The notes under the pieces were generated by a model. It was not told the DNA's origin, made no database searches, and saw nothing but the letters and a program-made list of their open reading frames with translations. A stretch of DNA of 64,000 nt, from contig CANQZG010000011.1 in NCBI GenBank assembly GCA_947628305.1, positions 26,659 to 90,658 on the forward strand, read 5' to 3'. Source of the stretch: an uncultured Muribaculaceae bacterium (GTDB taxonomy: Bacteria; Bacteroidota; Bacteroidia; Bacteroidales; Muribaculaceae). Position 1 is the first letter of the stretch. Every line of letters begins with the position of its first letter. Both the position numbers and the translations under genes were made by a program. This document shows, piece after piece, positions 51,441-60,828 of this stretch.

Positions 51441-53312
51441 TCAGGCTTTCTCGCTAAGTTCAAGCCATCGCATCTCTTTCTCGTCAAGCATGTCCTTGAG
51501 TTCGGCATAACGTGCGGCCTTTGCAGCGACATCATCAATGGGATTACCGCTTCCAAGCAAAGTCTCTATTTCATTTTTCTCGGCTGTCAGAGCATCTATC
51601 TCGGTCGTCAATGCCTCAAATTCCTTGCGTTCCTTGAACGACATGCGCTGCGGACGTTCGGCCTGTCGACGGCTTTCCGGCGTTTTATCAGGCTGTATCT
51701 TTTGTTGCTCTCGTGACTCGACCGCCTGTTGCTCCGTGAGCCATTGACGGTAATCTGAATAATTTCCGGGAAAATCCTTGATTACGCCGTTTCCCTCCAT
51801 GACAAAGATATGGTCGACTATGCTGTCAAGGAAGAAACGGTCGTGGGAGATGACAATGACACATCCCTTGAAGTCACGCAGGTAATCCTCCAGGATGGCG
51901 AGTGTCACGATGTCAAGGTCGTTGGTCGGCTCGTCAAGAATCAGGAAATTGGGCGAACGCATCAGCACAGCGGCGAGGTGAAGCCGACAACGCTCGCCAC
52001 CGCTTAACTTGGCGATATATTTCTGTTGGTCGGCGGGAGTGAACAGGAAATGTTGCAACAGTTGCATGGGGGTATAATGCACCGTGTCGTTGACAACCAC
52101 GTCCTCGGCTATTTCAGTGATTGCATCGATTACACGCTGATTCTCCTTGAACTTGATTCCCTCCTGACTATAGTAACCGAAACGCACTGTCTCACCGACA
52201 TTCCACCGCCCCGAATCCTGTGCCACCAGTCCTTGCAGCATCTTGATGAATGTGGACTTTCCGACCCCGTTATGACCTATGATGCCGAGCTTCTCATAAC
52301 GCGCAAACGTGTAAGTGAAATCATCAAGTATCACCTTGTCGCCATAACGCTTGGAAATCCCCTCAGCCTCGAAAATCTTAGAGCCGATGTAGGATGACTT
52401 TATATTCAAGTCTACGTTCTTTTCGCTATAATCGGCACGTGAACGCTCCTTCAGGTCATAGAACGCATTGATGCGATACCGTGCCTTCCCGGCACGCGCC
52501 TGTGGCTGACGCCGCATCCACTCCTGTTCCTTGCGCAGGGTGTTCTTGACCTTGGCAAGTTCTGACGTCAATGCCTCGATGCGCTCGGCGCGACGACGCA
52601 GATAATAATCGTAGTTTCCTTCATACACAAAAATCTGCTGCATGTCAATCTCGACAATCTTGTTGCACACACGGTCAAGGAAATAACGGTCATGCGTCAC
52701 CATCAACAGCGTGACCCGCGAACGTTTCAGGTAATTCTCGAGCCATTCGATTACCGCGATGTCAAGATGATTGGTCGGCTCGTCGAGTATGATGAGGTCA
52801 GGGCGGTCAAGAATCACACGGGCAAGGGCGACACGCTTCTGCTGGCCTCCCGACATGGTCGAGATACGTGCCTGCAAGTCATGGATTCCCAACTGTCCGA
52901 GAGTCTGGCGCAGACGGTCCTCATAGTCCCATGCCCCGGCGGCGTCCATGGCATCCATGGCACGGCGCAAACGGTCATCATCGCCACTCTCGGTCGCATC
53001 CTCATATTCGGCGATTATACCCGGCAACTCATTATCCCCGCCGTGCATGCATGCTTCAAGAACCGTCGCGTTCGGGTCAAGACCCGGAGACTGCTCAAGG
53101 AAACCGACCTTCAACCCGCGGGCCGCCGTGACTGTACCGCCATCGGCACTCTCGCGACCCGCAATAACACGCAACAGAGTCGACTTTCCTGTGCCATTCT
53201 TGGCTATCACACCGATTTTGTCACCCTCGTTGATACCGAGCGTAACCCCGTCAAACAACATCCGCTCGCCATAACTCTTTGATAGATTCTCGATTTGCAG
53301 ATAACTCGCCAT
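51441..53312 (-). CDS. ABC-F family ATPase (Uup-like)
   Basis: Protein of 623 residues with two ATP-binding domains and no membrane helices. NBD1 (about 4-255) has GVIAKNGTGKSTLL and SGGQQKRVALARVI with ILDEPTNHLD; NBD2 (about 320-540) has GIIGHNGVGKSTF and LSGGERCRLHLAAVL with ILDEPTNDLD. A linker of arginine/lysine-rich helices joins them, and the C-terminal region (about 560-623, EFEALTTEIDALTAEKNEIE) is a coiled coil as in Uup. ABC-F proteins bind ribosomes or branched DNA intermediates; resistance variants exist, but the coiled-coil tail suggests the housekeeping Uup group. It is preceded by a TAAATTTG box. Confidence 0.92.
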   Translation of the reverse strand: MASYLQIENLSKSYGERMLFDGVTLGINEGDKIGVIAKNGTGKSTLLRVIAGRESADGGTVTAARGLKVGFLEQSPGLDPNATVLEACMHGGDNELPGIIAEYEDATESGDDDRLRRAMDAMDAAGAWDYEDRLRQTLGQLGIHDLQARISTMSGGQQKRVALARVILDRPDLIILDEPTNHLDIAVIEWLENYLKRSRVTLLMVTHDRYFLDRVCNKIVEIDMQQIFVYEGNYDYYLRRRAERIEALTSELAKVKNTLRKEQEWMRRQPQARAGKARYRINAFYDLKERSRADYSEKNVDLNIKSSYIGSKIFEAEGISKRYGDKVILDDFTYTFARYEKLGIIGHNGVGKSTFIKMLQGLVAQDSGRWNVGETVRFGYYSQEGIKFKENQRVIDAITEIAEDVVVNDTVHYTPMQLLQHFLFTPADQQKYIAKLSGGERCRLHLAAVLMRSPNFLILDEPTNDLDIVTLAILEDYLRDFKGCVIVISHDRFFLDSIVDHIFVMEGNGVIKDFPGNYSDYRQWLTEQQAVESREQQKIQPDKTPESRRQAERPQRMSFKERKEFEALTTEIDALTAEKNEIETLLGSGNPIDDVAAKAARYAELKDMLDEKEMRWLELSEKA

Positions 53313-53341
53313 GCCTTTTCTTCAAATATTCTAATTTACTG

Positions 53342-53349
53342 CAAATTTA
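53342..53349 (-). promoter_or_regulatory. -7 box of the ABC-F gene
   Basis: Minus-strand TAAATTTG, a full TAnnTTTG match, 29 bases before the ATG at 53312. The -33 area falls in the repeat motif starting at 53360 and reads TTTAG rather than TTTG. Confidence 0.4.
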
Positions 53350-53359
53350 CGCGATATTA

Positions 53360-53450
53360 AGAGATTGTCTAAATTTTATCATTCAATTTTTACAACCTAC
53401 CTATCCCCCATCATTTATCTGATGAATTTTAGAGTATGTTTAGTTTTAAC
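53360..53450. repeat. Dispersed repeat motifs upstream of the ABC-F gene
   Basis: The 34 bases at 53360-53393 nearly match the left end of the element at 23685 (AGAGATTGTCTAAATTTT against AGAGATTGTTTAAATTTT, then ATCATT.AATTTTT). A second, related word AGAGTATGTTTAGTTTT lies at 53431-53447 and is identical over 17 bases to 35614-35630. The rest of the 294-base gap up to the FecR gene holds no gene I can see. Confidence 0.55.
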
Positions 53451-53606
53451 AATATTCATCCATCTTCTCCATTCCACTCAAGTCCCTGTGCTAAAATAAA
53501 AGCCTTTTCCGCTCCTTCCTCTCTAATGTTTTTACGGCGCAGTCTCCTTGAATATCGCCGGCATCAATAAAGTTTAGACCCGGGTATTGAGATATGTTGA
53601 AAAAAC

Positions 53607-54584
53607 TTATTTGTGTGTTACGACAACCGAGTCGTCTGTTTGCTTTATGGTTACATCGAGCGTTTCCTCAAGGGTGTAAAGAGCTTGCGGCAGGTTGTCG
53701 CACGGTAACGAACCTGTGAAGATAATCTCGCCTACATTATTATCCAGTTCAAAAGCCACTCCATAATATAATTCGAGATCATTGATAATATCATATACCG
53801 AACAGGACGTATAGTTAAGGAATCCTTTGCCCAGTGAATATGTGTGCCGGCCACCGTCGTCGAGATACGACATATCGCCGGTCTCATTGTTCACCAGGAC
53901 GGTTTCACCGGGTGAAAGTGTAAGATTCTCGTTGGTCTTCAGGGCTGTGAGTTTTATGGAGCCGCTTTCCAGATGAATCTCTGCAGTGTTATGTATCTCA
54001 TTTTCATAAATAGAGAACTCGGTACCTAAAACCTCTATCTCGTAACTATCGGTAACGATGGTGAAGGATGAACCGTGGTATTTCTCGACCGAAAAAAAAC
54101 CGCTGCCACTGTATGAAATTTTTCGTCCCCGTTGGTTGAAAGACAGGAGTGAATACGTTAAACGAGAATCGGGGTTCAGTACAATATGTGTTCCATCGGG
54201 GAGTATGGTTTCAACTCTCTGGCCTTTCTGTGTCTCGATTTTGATGTCTTGTGAGAGTATCTCGTCATAGATGCCATACTTGTTCTCGGTATAATTGGTA
54301 TAATTAATGAACAGATAACTTATCAAGACAAATGGCAGAAGAACGGCGGCGATTTTCAAAACGATGCGGATAACGCGTTTTGACTTATCCTGAATCATAA
54401 TCTCATCATTGAGTCGAGCACGCAGCTTGGACACATCGTCATCGGTAAAATCATGATTGTATCCGTTGGTATTAATTATAGAATCAATCTCGAAGTCGTC
54501 GATGTTATCAATCTCATGACCAAGAGATGTCAACGAGTCCTTATCAATCCTATTATCCATAAACTGTCGAAGCCTGGTATTCAT
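53607..54584 (-). CDS. FecR-type anti-sigma factor
   Basis: Protein of 325 residues from the ATG at 54584 (an in-frame TTG lies upstream). A cytoplasmic N-terminal part of about 70 residues precedes one membrane helix (IAAVLLPFVLISYLFI). Then come the periplasmic FecR domain (about 110-220; GQRVETILPDGTHIVLNPDS, GSGFFSVEKYHGSSFTIVTD, VLGTEFSIYENE) and the C-terminal DUF4974/STN-like domain (about 250-320). FecR proteins hold or activate an ECF sigma factor according to a signal from the N-terminal STN domain of a TonB-dependent receptor. It follows the sigma gene by 15 bases and diverges from the susC gene it most likely serves. Confidence 0.9.
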   Translation of the reverse strand: MNTRLRQFMDNRIDKDSLTSLGHEIDNIDDFEIDSIINTNGYNHDFTDDDVSKLRARLNDEIMIQDKSKRVIRIVLKIAAVLLPFVLISYLFINYTNYTENKYGIYDEILSQDIKIETQKGQRVETILPDGTHIVLNPDSRLTYSLLSFNQRGRKISYSGSGFFSVEKYHGSSFTIVTDSYEIEVLGTEFSIYENEIHNTAEIHLESGSIKLTALKTNENLTLSPGETVLVNNETGDMSYLDDGGRHTYSLGKGFLNYTSCSVYDIINDLELYYGVAFELDNNVGEIIFTGSLPCDNLPQALYTLEETLDVTIKQTDDSVVVTHK

Positions 54585-54599
54585 CACTGTCAATTTATT

Positions 54600-55166
54600 T
54601 TATAGGAGATTATTACTTTTATATACTTTAAGGATGGCATTCAACTCTTTAAGAGAGAATGACAAGATATTGCGCACTGTTTTCTCTGATATATGAAGGG
54701 ACTGAGCAATATCATCATTCGAAAGCCCTTTGATGCGAGACAGTGTGATTATCTCCCGGTTGCGCCGGGGGAGGCTTTGAAGCGCGCGTTTCAAGAGGGC
54801 AAGGAATTCTTTATACTCCAGCTGGTGTGTCTCATGATGGGCCAGTTGATTCTGAAAATTCAAATAATCTTCAAAAACAGGAGAATTAACCGACCGCCGA
54901 AAAGCATCAATCCTTTTCCTATATGCTATAGAAAACAGATAGGATGACAAATCGGTGTCATTGGCAAGCTTATCGCGTTTTTCCCACAAATTTATAAAAA
55001 TGTCGTGGACTATCTCTTCGGCATCCTCCTTACGTTCTGTAGCGGCTCCTACATAATTGAGGAGCTGAAGCGCATAACGTGCATATATAATATTGAACGC
55101 CAGGACCGAACCTTTTTTGAGTTCCAAAACAAGTCGGTTAACGCTTGAATTTTGGTTAATTCCCAT
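54600..55166 (-). CDS. ECF RNA polymerase sigma factor
   Basis: Protein of 188 residues of the ECF sigma type frequent beside FecR genes in Bacteroides. Region 2 (about 18-90) includes AFNIIYARYALQLLNYVGAA and DAEEIVHDIFINLWEKRDKL; region 4 (about 125-180) includes SLPRRNREIITLSRIKGLSN and DDIAQSLHISEKTVRNILSF. It probably drives susC and the downstream glycosidase genes once FecR releases or activates it. The gene has a TAAATTTG/TTG promoter and diverges from susC, with 165 bases between them. Confidence 0.92.
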   Translation of the reverse strand: MGINQNSSVNRLVLELKKGSVLAFNIIYARYALQLLNYVGAATERKEDAEEIVHDIFINLWEKRDKLANDTDLSSYLFSIAYRKRIDAFRRSVNSPVFEDYLNFQNQLAHHETHQLEYKEFLALLKRALQSLPRRNREIITLSRIKGLSNDDIAQSLHISEKTVRNILSFSLKELNAILKVYKSNNLL

Positions 55167-55190
55167 TTATACTATTGGATATTGCACGTG

Positions 55191-55222
55191 CAAATTTAAC
55201 TCTTTTTATCTTAAATATGCAA
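55191..55222 (-). promoter_or_regulatory. Promoter of the ECF sigma/FecR operon
   Basis: Minus-strand TTG (55222-55220), 21-base spacer, TAAATTTG (55198-55191). The leader to the ATG at 55166 is about 20 bases. No such box is seen before susC, in line with control by the ECF sigma. Confidence 0.55.
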
Positions 55223-55331
55223 TTTTACAAAGAAGTTAAAATATGTTTTATAACATAAAAATTATGCGGGACAACGGGAATCAAAATGCGATTACACTAT
55301 AAGATGATAAACCTAAATTTAATTATCAATC

Positions 55332-58300
55332 ATGAATCACAAATTATTTAATGTTTTTTTAAGTCTTTTCTTTACGGTCTTTTCGTCCCAATTTTTGGCG
55401 GCCAAAGACCCTGGGAGAGTAACTGTAGATGTGGACAAGGGTAGTCTGAAAGAATTGTTCACACAGATTGAACGACAAACGAATTATGTATTCTCGTATC
55501 GCGACGAACTGGTAAAGAAAGAGAAACACATCTCTATCAAATTAAAGAACTCGACAGTCGCCAACGTTCTCAACAAAGCACTCGGAGGCACCAATCTGAA
55601 TTACCAGATAGTATCTGATAATTCAATTATAATCAAGGAGAAAAAGCTCAACAAAACGGCATCCGGAACAAGTTTGAACGAGGTCTCTGGTACCGTCCTC
55701 GATGACCTGGGCGAGCCTATAACTGGAGCGATAGTCACGGTGAAAGGGACAAGCCTGGCAACCAGTACCGATGCCAACGGCTTTTACATCCTGCGTAATG
55801 TACCTGAAAATGCCGAGCTGGTATTCTCATATATAGGCACCAAATCAAAAACAATCCCGGCTAATGAGTCATCACAGCTCGCAAACGTGACACTGAACGC
55901 TACTGACAATTATCTTGACGAGATTGTCGTAGTGGGATTCGGTGTACAGAAGAAGGCCAACCTAACAGGTGCTACAGCGACCATCAACAAGGATCAATTC
56001 AAACCGCGTGGTGTAACTTCTACAAGCCAGTACCTGCAAGGTGCAGCTGCCAACCTCAACATCACCAACAATGACGGTGGCCCCGGCCAGGAACCATCAA
56101 TCAATATCCGTGGATATTCGGGCCTCGGTACATCTTATTCTCCGCTTATCATTGTTGATGGTTTCGCAAGTTCTCTGAAAGAATTGAATCCCAATGACAT
56201 AGAGTCGATAAGCATCTTGAAGGACGCATCGGCTGCAGCCATCTACGGTGCACAGGCAGCCTACGGCGTTGTGCTTATCACGACAAAGTCAGGTGGCAAA
56301 AACACCAAGGCGAGCATCACATACTCAAACAACATCTCGTATTCAACACCAATCGCATTCCCGAAGACAGCCGGCTCAATCGAGTTTGCCGACCTTATGA
56401 GAGAGGCTTCTCTGAATGAAGGCGGAACCGGTATCTTCTCGGAGCAGACACTGCAGCGTATCGAACAATACTATCACTCACCCGGTAGTATCCCCAACAC
56501 AATCCCGCAGCCGGGCAATCCCAACAACTGGGCCAACTGGGGTGACGGAAACTGTAACGCCAACGAGGACTGGTTTAAAGAGTTGTTTAAATCACAAGTC
56601 AATCAGATGCATAACATCGAGATAAGCGGCGGAAGCAATACCACAACTTACCAGATGTCGCTCGGATTCCTCAGAGACGAGGGCAAGCTCCGTCTTTATG
56701 ATGACAATTACACCAAATATAATGCAAACCTGAAAATTAATACCGATGTAACCAAATGGTTGACCGTGGGTATGAATATGCGATATGTCAAGGAGAAAAC
56801 CGTTCTCCCGTCTTACTATTTCAGTTCGACAGTAAACAGTCTTTTCGGATGGGCAGCAATGATGTGGCCCACACAGCCTATCAGAGACCCTAACGGCCAT
56901 TTCACATCGGACGGCCGTATGGCATTCCTGCATGACGCCAACCCGAACAAGGCCGAAGGCGACAAGTTTGTAGGAAACCTGTCGGCATTGTTCAAAATAG
57001 TCCCCGGACTTACCATCAACGCCGGCCTGTCATATAACAAGTATGCCTTCAAACAGACCTCATCGAAGGGTCTCATATATAAATATGGTGTTGACAATGT
57101 GCCCGTCCTTGACGGAGGTAGCGAGCCATCCACCACACAGGTATGGCAAAGTGCTGAGAACCAGGACTACATTACCGGCAATGTTTACATAACATACGAA
57201 AAGAGCATCAAGGACCACAATTTCAAAGTCATGGCGGGTACCCAGATGGAATATCTCGAGTGGTACAGACTAGCCGGAAACAAGACACACCTCCTCTTCC
57301 CCGATGTACCGTCGATAGCAACATCAATCGGGACACCCAGCGTAAATGATGGTCTTGACCATTGGACCACTCTGGGCTATTTCGGCCGCATAAACTACGA
57401 TTATGCAGGTAAATATCTGTTGGAATTCAATCTTCGTCGCGACGGTTCGTCACGCTATGCCGACAAATCGGTTCCCGGCTCGTCGGGTCGTTGGGGCACA
57501 TTCCCCTCAGTATCGGGCGGATGGAATCTGGCTAAAGAATCATTCCTGAACAAATACCCCGACATCCTCAATGAACTGAAGATAAGAGCATCATACGGTG
57601 AACTCGGCAACATGAGAGGCAAATCGTATCAGTATATATCGACCATCGACTACCAGCAGAAATATGGTTATATAATGGACGGCAAGCAGATAAGCGCTTT
57701 CGGCTGGCCCTCGATGTCATCTTTCAACACTTGGGAAAAGAACCGTACGCTTGACTTCGGCCTTGACGTGTCAATGCTGCGTAACAGACTTACTTTCTCG
57801 GCCGACTACTACCTAAAGGATATCTTAGGCCTGATTACCCAGGGTGAGCTCCTCCCGGCTGTTCTGGGCGCAAACACTCCCGACCAGAACTGCACAAACA
57901 TCCGTAACACCGGTTTTGAAATCTCGGTTTCATGGAACGATCAATTCAATATCAACGGCAAGCCGTTCAGATATAACGTTACTGCCATGTTGTCGGATTA
58001 CGTAGGTAAAGTCACCAAATACTCCAATCCCAAGGGCATCTTCGGAAACTGGGACGGCGGCGTACCCCGCATCTGGACACATTTCTATGAAGGAGCCAAG
58101 ATGGGCGAAATCTGGGGCTATGAAACAGACCACATGATCAAGACCCAGGAAGAAGCCGACATGCTCAACGAGACCGGTGCACAGTCACATATAGGCCACA
58201 ACTGGAGCATAGGCGACATCATGTACAAAGACCTTAACGACGACGGTAAAATCACCGACGGTGAAATGACCCTTGACAACCCCGGCGACCTGAAAGTAAT

Positions 58301-58823
58301 CGGTAACAATACTCCGCGATACAACTACAGCTTCCTGTTTAACGCTTCATGGAATAACTTCGACATTTCAATGTTGTTCCAAGGTGTAGGCAAACGCGAC
58401 CTGTGGATGAACGGTGTACTGACTCAGGGTGTAGGATTCTTCTCGACCGGTTCAAACGTATGGGAGAATACTCTTGACTGTTACAGAAATGACGGACGCA
58501 ACGCAGAACCCTACCTGCCCAAACTGTACCTGAGCGACCATGGTTGGAAAAACATGAGATCACAGACCAGATACCTGCAGAACGGTGCATACTGCCGTCT
58601 TAAGAATCTGCGCGTGGGTTACACTATACCCGAGCACTTGCTTGAAAAGGTCGGTATCAAGCGGCTGTATGTATATTTCAGCACCGACAACCTGTTCACC
58701 ATTACCAAGCTGAACAAGAACATGGACCCGGAAAACCCCAGCGATATGATACCCTGGCAATGGGATCAACTCCCTTACCCATTGGCAAGAACCTACTCGG
58801 GAGGCATCAGTGTCACATTCTAA
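55332..58823 (+). CDS. SusC/RagA family TonB-linked outer-membrane protein with STN domain
   Basis: Protein of 1163 residues. After a signal peptide (to about 24) come an STN domain (about 29-103, VTVDVDKGSLKELFTQIE), a carboxypeptidase-regulatory-like domain (about 117-190, VSGTVLDDLGEPITGAIVTV), the TonB-box region EIVVVGFGVQKKANLTGA, the plug (about 205-320, GYSGLGTSYSPLIIVDGF, AAAIYGAQAAYGVVLITT), and the 22-strand barrel. SusC proteins import glycans across the outer membrane with their SusD lid. The STN domain marks it as the transducing type that talks to the FecR/sigma pair encoded divergently. SusD follows after 17 bases. The glycan is probably an arabinofuranoside-bearing one, judged from the enzymes downstream. 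Confidence 0.95.
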   Translation: MNHKLFNVFLSLFFTVFSSQFLAAKDPGRVTVDVDKGSLKELFTQIERQTNYVFSYRDELVKKEKHISIKLKNSTVANVLNKALGGTNLNYQIVSDNSIIIKEKKLNKTASGTSLNEVSGTVLDDLGEPITGAIVTVKGTSLATSTDANGFYILRNVPENAELVFSYIGTKSKTIPANESSQLANVTLNATDNYLDEIVVVGFGVQKKANLTGATATINKDQFKPRGVTSTSQYLQGAAANLNITNNDGGPGQEPSINIRGYSGLGTSYSPLIIVDGFASSLKELNPNDIESISILKDASAAAIYGAQAAYGVVLITTKSGGKNTKASITYSNNISYSTPIAFPKTAGSIEFADLMREASLNEGGTGIFSEQTLQRIEQYYHSPGSIPNTIPQPGNPNNWANWGDGNCNANEDWFKELFKSQVNQMHNIEISGGSNTTTYQMSLGFLRDEGKLRLYDDNYTKYNANLKINTDVTKWLTVGMNMRYVKEKTVLPSYYFSSTVNSLFGWAAMMWPTQPIRDPNGHFTSDGRMAFLHDANPNKAEGDKFVGNLSALFKIVPGLTINAGLSYNKYAFKQTSSKGLIYKYGVDNVPVLDGGSEPSTTQVWQSAENQDYITGNVYITYEKSIKDHNFKVMAGTQMEYLEWYRLAGNKTHLLFPDVPSIATSIGTPSVNDGLDHWTTLGYFGRINYDYAGKYLLEFNLRRDGSSRYADKSVPGSSGRWGTFPSVSGGWNLAKESFLNKYPDILNELKIRASYGELGNMRGKSYQYISTIDYQQKYGYIMDGKQISAFGWPSMSSFNTWEKNRTLDFGLDVSMLRNRLTFSADYYLKDILGLITQGELLPAVLGANTPDQNCTNIRNTGFEISVSWNDQFNINGKPFRYNVTAMLSDYVGKVTKYSNPKGIFGNWDGGVPRIWTHFYEGAKMGEIWGYETDHMIKTQEEADMLNETGAQSHIGHNWSIGDIMYKDLNDDGKITDGEMTLDNPGDLKVIGNNTPRYNYSFLFNASWNNFDISMLFQGVGKRDLWMNGVLTQGVGFFSTGSNVWENTLDCYRNDGRNAEPYLPKLYLSDHGWKNMRSQTRYLQNGAYCRLKNLRVGYTIPEHLLEKVGIKRLYVYFSTDNLFTITKLNKNMDPENPSDMIPWQWDQLPYPLARTYSGGISVTF

Positions 58824-58840
58824 CTTAAACAACAACTATT

Positions 58841-60706
58841 ATGAAAAGTAATATAAAGTATATATTAGCACTTCCGTTAATCCTGTCATTGGGTTCCTGC
58901 TCGGATTTTCTTGACAAGGATCCGTTGAGCCAAATCACAACATCAGGCCTGTCGTATTCGGCAACGGAGTGCAAGGAGTATGTAAACCAGTTCTATGGTG
59001 TGCTGAACGGCCCGTTTACCCACAGGGACAACGGTCTTGCATACGATTTAGGTACCGATAACCTTCTGGCCGTGAGCTATCAGAACAATAAGGACCTCAT
59101 TGACGGGCTCGTTACCGTACCGGCTTCGGGCGGCGGCTACGGAATCAATGAATGGGGCCGTATCCGTACCCTCAATTTCCTTCTTGACAACTGTCATAAA
59201 TCGACCGAAATGGAGGAGGCTGAGAAATATATCGCCGAGGCACGTTTCTTCAGAGCCTACCTGTATTTTGAACAGTTCCTCAAAAAATTCGGCAGCGTTC
59301 AATGGATTGAGCATGCCACCTATCCCAACTCGCCGGAACTGTACAGTGAGCAACTGCCCCGTAACGAGATTGCCGACAAGATTCTTGCCGACCTTGACTG
59401 GGCCATCGAAAGATTGCCTGAACATGCCATACAGGAGAAAGGGCGTGTATCCAAGGAAGTGGCTCTGGCACTGAAGTCGAGAGTGGCACTGTATGAAGGT
59501 ACCTGGGAAAAATATCATGCAGGCACTGCCTTTGCCGGTGCAGGTGACTCGAAGGAGTATCTGAAGATGGCTCGCGATGCCGCCAAGGCAATCATTGACG
59601 GTGGACAATTCGCCATCGATAACGTAGGCGTTGAGGACGGCTATTTCACTCTATTCAACAATACCAACTATTCTTCCAGCAAGGAAGTGATGTTGTGGAA
59701 AGAACGTAGCACGAAATTTGACATTACATCCAACTGGAACCAGGATGCAGCTCCCACGGGCAACAACTGTGGTCTCACACGACAGCTCGTTGACTCATAT
59801 CTGTGTAAGGATGGACTGCCCATCTCTCAGTCTCCGTTATACCAGGGTGATGACAATTACGTAACTGTAACGACCGACCGCGACCCGCGCCTGTCACAGA
59901 CCATGTACACCCCCGGTCGCCCGAGAATCATCTCCAATGGCGTGACGATGGTTATATTCACCAAGCCGAGCATCGACCTGACCGAGACAAGAAAATGTTC
60001 CACCGGCTATGAACTGGCCAAAGGCTCAAGCCCCCAGGAAGAACAGCAACGTTTTAATAACTGTACACTGGCAACCATCTTCTTCAGATATGCCGAAGTG
60101 CTACTGAATTATGCCGAGGCACGTACAGAGCTGGGTGAAATAACTCAATCGGACCTCGATATCTCAATCAACCTCATCAGACAGCGTGTGGGCATGCCGG
60201 GCATGACTACCTCGGTAGGATATGTTGACCCCCGCGGCGAATTTACCGCAGAAAGAGGATATAAAGGCCCCGCTGTTTCCAATCTGTTGTCGGAGATACG
60301 CCGCGAGAGAAGAGTAGAACTCGCCTGCGAAGGATTTCGTTATGACGACATCAAGCGCTGGAGAGCCCATCACCTGCTCAACAATGACAAGATTCAGGGC
60401 GCGAAGACTGCACAGTTTACCGACCTGCAGTGGCTGGTGGATTATTTCGAAAAAGCCGGAGCACCTGAGTCAATCGCCGAAAACTGGGACGAATTTATCA
60501 ACGGAACAGTTCTCAAATGGTCTTCGCAAATAGGTGAAGGCATCAACTTCTGGACCGACGATGAGGGCTACTTCGCTCCCTACAATGAGTTCATCCCGTC
60601 GCAGCACTTCTCATTCAACCCCAACAAGAGCTATCTGTATCCCTTCCCCACTCAGGAGCTTCTCCTGAATGATAAGCTGAAACAGAATCCGGGTTGGGAT
60701 GAATAA
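58841..60706 (+). CDS. SusD/RagB family nutrient-binding lipoprotein
   Basis: Protein of 621 residues. The lipoprotein signal ends LSLGSC (Cys20) and is followed by SDFLDKDPLSQIT, typical of SusD. TPR-like helices occupy about 60-200 and 440-520 (AEARFFRAYLYFEQFLKKFG, FFRYAEVLLNYAEARTELG, SEIRRERRVELACEGFRYDD), and the C-terminus has YLYPFPTQELLLNDKLKQNP. SusD forms the hinged surface lid on SusC and helps capture glycan. It is 17 bases downstream of susC. A long hairpin lies in the 122 bases before the next gene. Confidence 0.95.
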   Translation: MKSNIKYILALPLILSLGSCSDFLDKDPLSQITTSGLSYSATECKEYVNQFYGVLNGPFTHRDNGLAYDLGTDNLLAVSYQNNKDLIDGLVTVPASGGGYGINEWGRIRTLNFLLDNCHKSTEMEEAEKYIAEARFFRAYLYFEQFLKKFGSVQWIEHATYPNSPELYSEQLPRNEIADKILADLDWAIERLPEHAIQEKGRVSKEVALALKSRVALYEGTWEKYHAGTAFAGAGDSKEYLKMARDAAKAIIDGGQFAIDNVGVEDGYFTLFNNTNYSSSKEVMLWKERSTKFDITSNWNQDAAPTGNNCGLTRQLVDSYLCKDGLPISQSPLYQGDDNYVTVTTDRDPRLSQTMYTPGRPRIISNGVTMVIFTKPSIDLTETRKCSTGYELAKGSSPQEEQQRFNNCTLATIFFRYAEVLLNYAEARTELGEITQSDLDISINLIRQRVGMPGMTTSVGYVDPRGEFTAERGYKGPAVSNLLSEIRRERRVELACEGFRYDDIKRWRAHHLLNNDKIQGAKTAQFTDLQWLVDYFEKAGAPESIAENWDEFINGTVLKWSSQIGEGINFWTDDEGYFAPYNEFIPSQHFSFNPNKSYLYPFPTQELLLNDKLKQNPGWDE

Positions 60707-60741
60707 GTAATTGCTTAAAAAGCAAACCATTTACCTTTGAG

Positions 60742-60782
60742 GGTATTATCGGATACGATGCAAAAATCTATCCGATAATACC
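60742..60782 (+). terminator. Long hairpin between susD and glycosidase genes
   Basis: GGTATTATCGGATA (60742-60755) and TATCCGATAATACC (60769-60782) form a perfect 14-bp stem with a 13-base loop. Only TT follows, so it is a poor intrinsic terminator. It may attenuate, stabilise the upstream susCD mRNA, or serve as a processing site. Confidence 0.5.
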
Positions 60783-60828
60783 TTCCAAAAGTAGTATAGT
60801 ATCTATTCAATTAATATATAAAACATTT

